DNA of 10,428 bases from Corynebacterium accolens (GTDB taxonomy: Bacteria > Actinomycetota > Actinomycetes > Mycobacteriales > Mycobacteriaceae). The notes under the pieces were generated by a model. It did no database searches. It was not told the DNA's origin and saw nothing but the letters and a program-made list of their open reading frames with translations. Made by a program: the position numbers and the translations under genes. How positions within the stretch are numbered: position 1 is the first letter of the stretch; the number at the start of each line of letters is the position of its first letter. Location of the stretch: positions 1,855,666 through 1,866,093 of the forward strand of contig NZ_CP100376.1 in NCBI RefSeq assembly GCF_030515985.1, given 5' to 3'. Positions 7,037-10,428 of the stretch are shown in pieces.

Positions 7037-7069
7037 ATATTAATCCACCAATCTGAACCAAGCGGTCTA
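7037..7069 (-). promoter_or_regulatory. Possible metF promoter with McbR-like operator
   Basis: On the minus strand TAGAC-N6-GTTCA (7069-7054) matches 8 of 10 conserved bases of the McbR operator TAGAC-N6-GTCTA known from Corynebacterium glutamicum, where McbR represses methionine and sulfur genes. A -10-like TAATAT follows at 7042-7037, which would put the operator over the -35 region, a position suited to repression. The -35 hexamer itself is poor and the right half-site has two mismatches, so both parts are tentative. The transcript would have a leader of about 130 nt. Confidence 0.35.
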
Positions 7070-7075
7070 TTTTAT

Positions 7076-7101
7076 GGGTGATTCCACTCCCTGAATCACC
7101 C
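7076..7101. repeat. Inverted repeat in the divergent region
   Basis: GGGTGATTC (7076-7084) and GAATCACCC (7093-7101) form perfect 9-bp arms around 8 nt. No T-run follows on either strand. It lies between the possible metF promoter and the gene at 7187, so an operator is as likely as a structured RNA element. Confidence 0.6.
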
Positions 7102-7186
7102 GCCAAAACAGTGGTGGGGTGTCAAGCTGGCCACTATGCTGGATGGGAAAGGACAGATAAATCTCATCTAAGGAGCACCTGCACTC

Positions 7187-7861
7187 ATGAACCCCACCGC
7201 AGTGAATATGGCGTTGAAGACCGGTTCCAATCTGTGGAAGCAATTACGCGATTACCGGCAAGAAAAGTCCCGCGAAACGTATACCGCGCTCGAAGAGGCT
7301 GCCCAGCAGATGCAAAAGGAAGACAATAGCGCCTTCGATGAGGCCCGCAAGCAGGCAGGCGCAGTTACCCAGGCCGCGCATTCCCGCCTCGAGCGCGCCC
7401 TAGAGGAATTCAATAACTACCGCGAGGATGCCGTCGAGCGTTTCGATGAGGCCAAGAAGGAAGCCACCAAGAAGGACAAGAAGTCTTCCAGGTTCTGGAC
7501 CGTTGCCGGAATCGTTGCCCTGCTCGCCGCGGCAACCGGTGCGATTTACTACTGGCTGCGCTCCAATGACAAGCCTTCCCAGACCCCACCGCGCGTGGAT
7601 GACTACCGCGGTGGCACCCAAAACACCGCCCCAGAATCCACCTTGGTCTACACCTCCACCAGCGAAGCTAAGCACGAAGCCGATTCGGACCTCGCCGAAG
7701 AGGGCGCTGTGCGCGATGAGGAACTCTTGGGTTCCATCGATGAGCAGCTGGCCAAGCACCGCGAGGAAGAAGAGGCCGCCGCGGAGGAAGCGGATACCAC
7801 CCGCATCACCGATGATCACCAGAGTGAGGGCAAGCACCGCCTGCAATCTGACGAGCAGTAG
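7187..7861 (+). CDS. Single-span membrane protein with helical N-terminal half and acidic tail, unknown function
   Basis: A 224-residue protein that I do not recognise. Residues 1-100 are polar, rich in A, E, K, Q and R, and look fully helical (apolipoprotein-like or coiled coil), with a run of lysines just before the membrane segment (KKEATKKDKKSSR). One transmembrane helix covers about 103-124 (WTVAGIVALLAAATGAIYYW). The C-terminal 100 residues are acidic and low in complexity (for example EEEEAAAEEADTT) and likely disordered. By the positive-inside rule the N-terminal half is cytoplasmic and the acidic tail faces outward. No enzyme motif is visible. AAGGAG lies at 7170-7175, 11 nt before the ATG, and a -10-like TATGCT at 7135-7140. 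The gene is divergent from metF and ends at a GC-rich hairpin. Confidence 0.8.
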   Translation: MNPTAVNMALKTGSNLWKQLRDYRQEKSRETYTALEEAAQQMQKEDNSAFDEARKQAGAVTQAAHSRLERALEEFNNYREDAVERFDEAKKEATKKDKKSSRFWTVAGIVALLAAATGAIYYWLRSNDKPSQTPPRVDDYRGGTQNTAPESTLVYTSTSEAKHEADSDLAEEGAVRDEELLGSIDEQLAKHREEEEAAAEEADTTRITDDHQSEGKHRLQSDEQ

Positions 7862-7869
7862 TTCCTTTC

Positions 7870-7890
7870 GCACCCCCGCGGTGGGGGTGC
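7870..7890 (+). terminator. GC-rich hairpin after the 7187 gene
   Basis: GCACCCCC (7870-7877) and GGGGGTGC (7883-7890) form a perfect 8-bp GC-rich stem with a 5-nt loop, 9 nt after the stop codon. No T-run follows, so it would be a tailless terminator of the kind proposed in actinobacteria, or an mRNA 3'-end stabiliser. Confidence 0.5.
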
Positions 7891-7980
7891 AGTAGGCGTT
7901 GCCTAGATCTCATTGCTTTGCCTAATCAAAAATCTCCTGCTTGAATTCACCCATTAAGGCTTTCTACAAGGAGATAAACA

Positions 7981-8184
7981 ATGAGCTTTGAGTCTCTCAC
8001 CGTCAAGCTCAAAGACGGTTCAACGTACTATTTCCCCGCAGGCCCAGTAACCGATGATCCCTCCCCGCGCGTGGATAACCTCCGCTTTGCCATCGATAAC
8101 GGCGCTACCTTCCGCTCCGTTGACGAATCCGGTGAAATGCGCGAATTCAACGGCGCGGACGTGCATAACTACCACTTGGCTTAA
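7981..8184 (+). CDS. Small protein of unknown function (67 residues)
   Basis: A 67-residue, acidic, soluble protein with no signal peptide or membrane segment. It has AAGGAGA (7968-7974) at an ideal distance from the ATG, and codon use like that of its neighbours, so it is very likely translated. The sequence alternates polar and hydrophobic residues (SLTVKLKDGSTYYFPAGP, then FRSVDESGEMREFNGADV), suggesting a small all-beta fold. No known motif is visible and I do not recognise the family. It is preceded by about 120 bp that hold the upstream hairpin and a direct repeat of TTGCCTA (7899-7905 and 7918-7924), and followed 35 bp later by a GNAT acetyltransferase gene on the same strand. Confidence 0.8.
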   Translation: MSFESLTVKLKDGSTYYFPAGPVTDDPSPRVDNLRFAIDNGATFRSVDESGEMREFNGADVHNYHLA

Positions 8185-8219
8185 CTAGCCCGGCGGATTC
8201 TTCATATATCCTGGGGATT

Positions 8220-8693
8220 ATGGAAATTCGCGCGACACAAGAATCTGATCGCACTTATATAGCTCGCCTCAACTTCCTGACCGATACCTTCGGCGATGAA
8301 CGAGGCGAGCTTTCTTCCGGTTTTGCCGACGATTTTTCCTTCTACGTGGAAAATTGGGAGCCCAACCAGGGAGGTTTCATCGCTTGGGAGGACCTCGTGC
8401 CCGCCGGCGGTGTGTGGCTCAATTGGGGCACCGAGGACAATCACGGTTACGGGTTCGTGGAACCGGCCATCCCAGAATTTGCCATCGCGGTAGAAAGCCG
8501 CTTTGCGGGCCAGGGCATTGCCACCGCGCTTATCGATGCCGCCATTTCCCTCGCCCAGACCCTCAAAGCGCCCGGCATTTCCTTAGCCGTCCACCCCGAT
8601 AATCCGCGTGCGCAGGGACTTTATGAACGCTTGGGATTCGAGCATGTAGGTGTGTACGCCGAGCATTACATCATGGTCAAGCGCTTTTTATAG
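8220..8693 (+). CDS. GNAT-family N-acetyltransferase
   Basis: A 157-residue acetyl-CoA-dependent transferase; the acceptor cannot be told. Seen: the acetyl-CoA pyrophosphate-binding motif A in FAIAVESRFAGQGIATALID (R/Q-x-x-G-x-A form, at about 91-110), and motif B in HPDNPRAQGLYERLGFEHVG (about 124-143), the typical C-terminal part of the fold. The N-terminus MEIRATQESD fits the usual beta1-alpha1 start. The Shine-Dalgarno sequence is weak (GGGG 3 nt before the ATG), while TATATC at 8205-8210 is close to a -10 hexamer and would put the transcript start almost on the ATG, so a leaderless mRNA is possible. It ends before a strong bidirectional terminator. Confidence 0.88.
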   Translation: MEIRATQESDRTYIARLNFLTDTFGDERGELSSGFADDFSFYVENWEPNQGGFIAWEDLVPAGGVWLNWGTEDNHGYGFVEPAIPEFAIAVESRFAGQGIATALIDAAISLAQTLKAPGISLAVHPDNPRAQGLYERLGFEHVGVYAEHYIMVKRFL

Positions 8694-8704
8694 CCCTATG
8701 CATG

Positions 8705-8744
8705 ACTAAAGTCCGGATTCTTTAACCAGAATCCGGACTTTTCC
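8705..8744. terminator. Bidirectional terminator between the GNAT gene and tRNA-Ala
   Basis: A 14-bp perfect stem (8708-8721 with 8728-8741), its core GTCCGGATTCT paired with AGAATCCGGAC, and a 6-nt loop. On the plus strand it ends in CTTTTCC, stopping GNAT transcripts; on the minus strand it ends in CTTTAG, directly after the tRNA gene. It serves converging transcription units. Confidence 0.85.
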
Positions 8745-8746
8745 TG

Positions 8747-8819
8747 TGGAGCATAGGAGAATCGAACTCCTGACCTTCTGCTTGCAAAGCAGATGCTCTA
8801 CCAATTGAGCTAATGCCCC
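8747..8819 (-). tRNA. tRNA-Ala (anticodon UGC)
   Basis: A 73-nt cloverleaf. The acceptor stem GGGGCAT pairs with ATGCTCC and includes the G3-U70 wobble pair, the main alanine identity element. The D arm reads GCTCAATTGGTAGAGC. The anticodon stem TCTGC / GCAGA encloses the loop TTTGCAA with anticodon TGC. The T arm AGGAG-TTCGATT-CTCCT is standard. Discriminator base A73 is present; the CCA end is not encoded (CAG follows). It is transcribed away from the deacetylase gene and ends at the bidirectional hairpin. Confidence 0.97.
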
Positions 8820-8829
8820 AGTGGCTTGT

Positions 8830-8857
8830 ACTCTACTACTGCAGCCGCTCATTCCAA
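8830..8857 (-). promoter_or_regulatory. Promoter of tRNA-Ala
   Basis: On the minus strand TTGGAA (8857-8852) and TAGAGT (8835-8830) are 16 nt apart. TAGAGT fits the corynebacterial -10 consensus TANANT. The expected start site near 8823 is a few bases before the mature tRNA 5' end at 8819, as is usual for tRNA genes. Confidence 0.6.
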
Positions 8858-8987
8858 AAATGCCGAAGACACCGCGGCACAGTGATGTACTTCTATCACA
8901 TTTATCACACGCGTTTAATCCATAATTCCCTTCGCAGTGGAGTAGGCTGGCTAATCGTGCCCATCTGTCCTCGTTCCTAGGAAAAGT

Positions 8988-9890
8988 ATGCGTCGTCTTC
9001 TTACCTCCGCGCTCACCGTGCTTGCCACCGCTGCCCTTCCCGCCTGCGCCAATGCGCAATTCCTCGAAGGCACCCCAAAAGTAGCCGGGTCCTCAGAACC
9101 AAATATCCAGTCCGCGGTTTCTGAGATTCAGACCGATATTCAAAGCCGCATCGACAGCACCCGCGCGCAGGCACAAGATCTTGTTTCCTCGGTAGCACCA
9201 CAAGACGAGCCGCAGAATGAGGCTGCACCCGCACCGGATCCCCAGGCTGGGGCCGCACCGCAACCAGCCCCGCAGCCACAGGCTAACGGCGTCGATTGCC
9301 CGAATTGCGTGGCCCTGACCTTTGACGATGGCCCAAGCCCTTATACCAACCAGCTCTTGGATACCTTTAAGGCGAAAAACGCCCACGCCAGCTTCATGGT
9401 GCTAGCGGATCACGCCTACCAGTACCCCCAAGCGCTCCAGCGCATGCAGGCAGAAGGTCATACCATTGGCAATCACACCAAGACCCATCGCCAGCTCAAC
9501 CAGTTAGCTTACGGCGATATTGCCCAAGAAATCGACGCCGGCAATGCGGCGATCCGCAATGCCACCGGGCAGAATCCAAAGTGGCTGCGCCCGCCCTACG
9601 GTGCCACCAATGAAACGGTTGACCAGGTAGCCAGGGATAAGGGCTTGTCGCAGGCCCTATGGAACGTGGATACCTTGGACTGGAAGATCCGCGACTCGCA
9701 GCACGTCTGCAATGCCGCCGTCCAGGATGCTAACCCAGGCTCCATCGTCTTGATGCACGATATTCACCCGACCACCGTCAATGCGGCCGAGTGCATTATC
9801 GATGGCCTGCGCGCCAAGGGCTTGGAGCCGGTCAGCCTCGATGAGTTGCTGCGCACCCCGGTAGACGGAAAGCGCTACTACTCCCGTTAA
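8988..9890 (+). CDS. Secreted polysaccharide deacetylase, NodB family
   Basis: A 300-residue exported carbohydrate esterase family 4 enzyme. It probably removes N-acetyl groups from peptidoglycan sugars, which commonly raises lysozyme resistance; the exact substrate is inferred. Residues 1-23 are a signal sequence (MRRLL, hydrophobic stretch, then PACANA-Q). Cleavage could be by signal peptidase I after A23, or at C20 if the imperfect lipobox LPAC is used. Residues 24-100 are a polar helical and Pro/Gln/Ala-rich linker fit to cross the wall. The NodB domain follows: FDDGPSP (D113, D114), HTKTH (H163, H167), RPPYG (201-205), DTLDW (D231) and VLMHDIH (H257), all five motifs intact. A CPNC pair (C104, C107) precedes the domain, and C241 and C269 could form a disulfide. 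AGGAAA lies 5 nt before the ATG. Confidence 0.93.
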   Translation: MRRLLTSALTVLATAALPACANAQFLEGTPKVAGSSEPNIQSAVSEIQTDIQSRIDSTRAQAQDLVSSVAPQDEPQNEAAPAPDPQAGAAPQPAPQPQANGVDCPNCVALTFDDGPSPYTNQLLDTFKAKNAHASFMVLADHAYQYPQALQRMQAEGHTIGNHTKTHRQLNQLAYGDIAQEIDAGNAAIRNATGQNPKWLRPPYGATNETVDQVARDKGLSQALWNVDTLDWKIRDSQHVCNAAVQDANPGSIVLMHDIHPTTVNAAECIIDGLRAKGLEPVSLDELLRTPVDGKRYYSR

Positions 9891-10428
9891 TGATTGATTT
9901 CTCCCACACTGCTGATGTCGTAGCCCCGCAGCTCCTTGGCTGCGTCATTACGCACGCCGGGGTGAGCATTCGCCTTACGGAAGTCGAGGCCTATTTGGGC
10001 ACGGACGATGCCGCCGCCCATACCTTTCGTGGGAAAACCCCGCGCAATGCCGCCATGTTCGGCCCACCGGGCCGACTGTACGTGTATGCCTCTTACGGCA
10101 TCCACCGCAATGTCAATATCGTGTGCGCGCCCGAAGGCGTGGGCCAAGGGTGCCTACTGCGCGGCGGTGAGGTGCTATCCGGGATCGATACCGCCTTTGC
10201 ACGCCGCGGCACCAGCGATTTTCATAATCTAGCCCGCGGCCCTGGGAACCTCGGTAAAGCTCTTGGAGCAACGCTGGAGGATAACCACCTACCAGTGCAG
10301 CTTTCTGAGCGCGAGTCTGCACCGGAATGGGTGCGCGGCCCGCGCATTGGTATTTCCAAAAACCAGGAAGCGGCCCTGCGGTTTTGGATTCCCTTTGATA
10401 AGACCGTCTCCGGCCGCCGCGGCTATCC
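9890..10428 (+). CDS. mpg: 3-methyladenine DNA glycosylase, AAG/Mpg family (3' end missing)
   Basis: The first 179 codons of a base-excision repair enzyme that removes alkylated purines such as 3-methyladenine; family members are about 190-210 residues, so only a short C-terminal part lies beyond the right edge. Seen: LTEVEAYLG, with E33 in the place of the catalytic E125 of human AAG and Y35 for Y127; AAHTFRGKTPRN, with H44 for H136; and RLYVYASYGIHRNVNI, with Y69 for the base-flipping Y162 and N76 for N169. Its ATG overlaps the TAA of the deacetylase gene by one base (TAATG), so translation is probably coupled by re-initiation; no separate ribosome binding site is needed. Confidence 0.95.
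   Translation, partial: MIDFSHTADVVAPQLLGCVITHAGVSIRLTEVEAYLGTDDAAAHTFRGKTPRNAAMFGPPGRLYVYASYGIHRNVNIVCAPEGVGQGCLLRGGEVLSGIDTAFARRGTSDFHNLARGPGNLGKALGATLEDNHLPVQLSERESAPEWVRGPRIGISKNQEAALRFWIPFDKTVSGRRGY

Noticed and set aside
6901..7080. Cobalamin or SAM riboswitch ahead of metF-metE
   Set aside because: The leader is long enough, but I see no B12-box-like sequence or recognisable SAM aptamer core on the minus strand. A covariance-model search of this stretch would settle it.
8882..8908. GlxR/CRP-like site (GTGA...TCAC) ahead of the deacetylase
   Set aside because: The half-sites GTGA and TCAC are 10 nt apart, whereas the family needs 6 between TGTGA and TCACA, and the left half lacks its first T.

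Overview
The window looks like chromosomal DNA of a Corynebacterium or close relative: high-GC coding sequence, short intergenic gaps, a ppiA-rhomboid gene pair, a single-chain dihydroxyacetone kinase, and a McbR-like half-conserved operator ahead of metF. The genus is inferred from gene content and style, not from a marker gene.

Left half, all on the minus strand. The 5' part of an FAD-dependent oxidoreductase (1-300) runs off the left edge. It is followed by a 306-bp non-coding region (301-606) packed with DnaA-box 9-mers (TTATCCACA): five perfect copies, two with one mismatch and at least three with two mismatches. Six of these form three head-to-head pairs. Then come a rhomboid-family intramembrane serine protease (607-1254), a cyclophilin-type peptidyl-prolyl isomerase with its own terminator (1353-1883), a one-chain DhaK-DhaL dihydroxyacetone kinase (1953-3590), and a metF-metE operon (6900 down to 3711). 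In that operon the two methionine genes overlap by 14 bp and metE ends in a strong terminator. MetF supplies 5-methyltetrahydrofolate and MetE uses the methyl group to make methionine from homocysteine without cobalamin.

Right half, mostly on the plus strand. A 286-bp divergent region (6901-7186) carries the metF leader, a McbR-like site and an inverted repeat. It is followed by a single-span membrane protein with a helical N-terminal half and an acidic tail (7187-7861), a 67-residue conserved-looking small protein of unknown role (7981-8184), and a GNAT acetyltransferase (8220-8693). A bidirectional terminator separates the acetyltransferase from a minus-strand tRNA-Ala(UGC). After that, a secreted NodB-family polysaccharide deacetylase (8988-9890) overlaps by one base the start of a 3-methyladenine DNA glycosylase that runs off the right edge.

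Most genes are ordinary housekeeping genes. The observation most worth pursuing is the DnaA-box cluster at 293-615. It sits away from any dnaA or dnaN gene visible here and is arranged as convergent pairs, so it could be an origin, a DnaA-titration or reactivation locus, or a DnaA-controlled promoter region.
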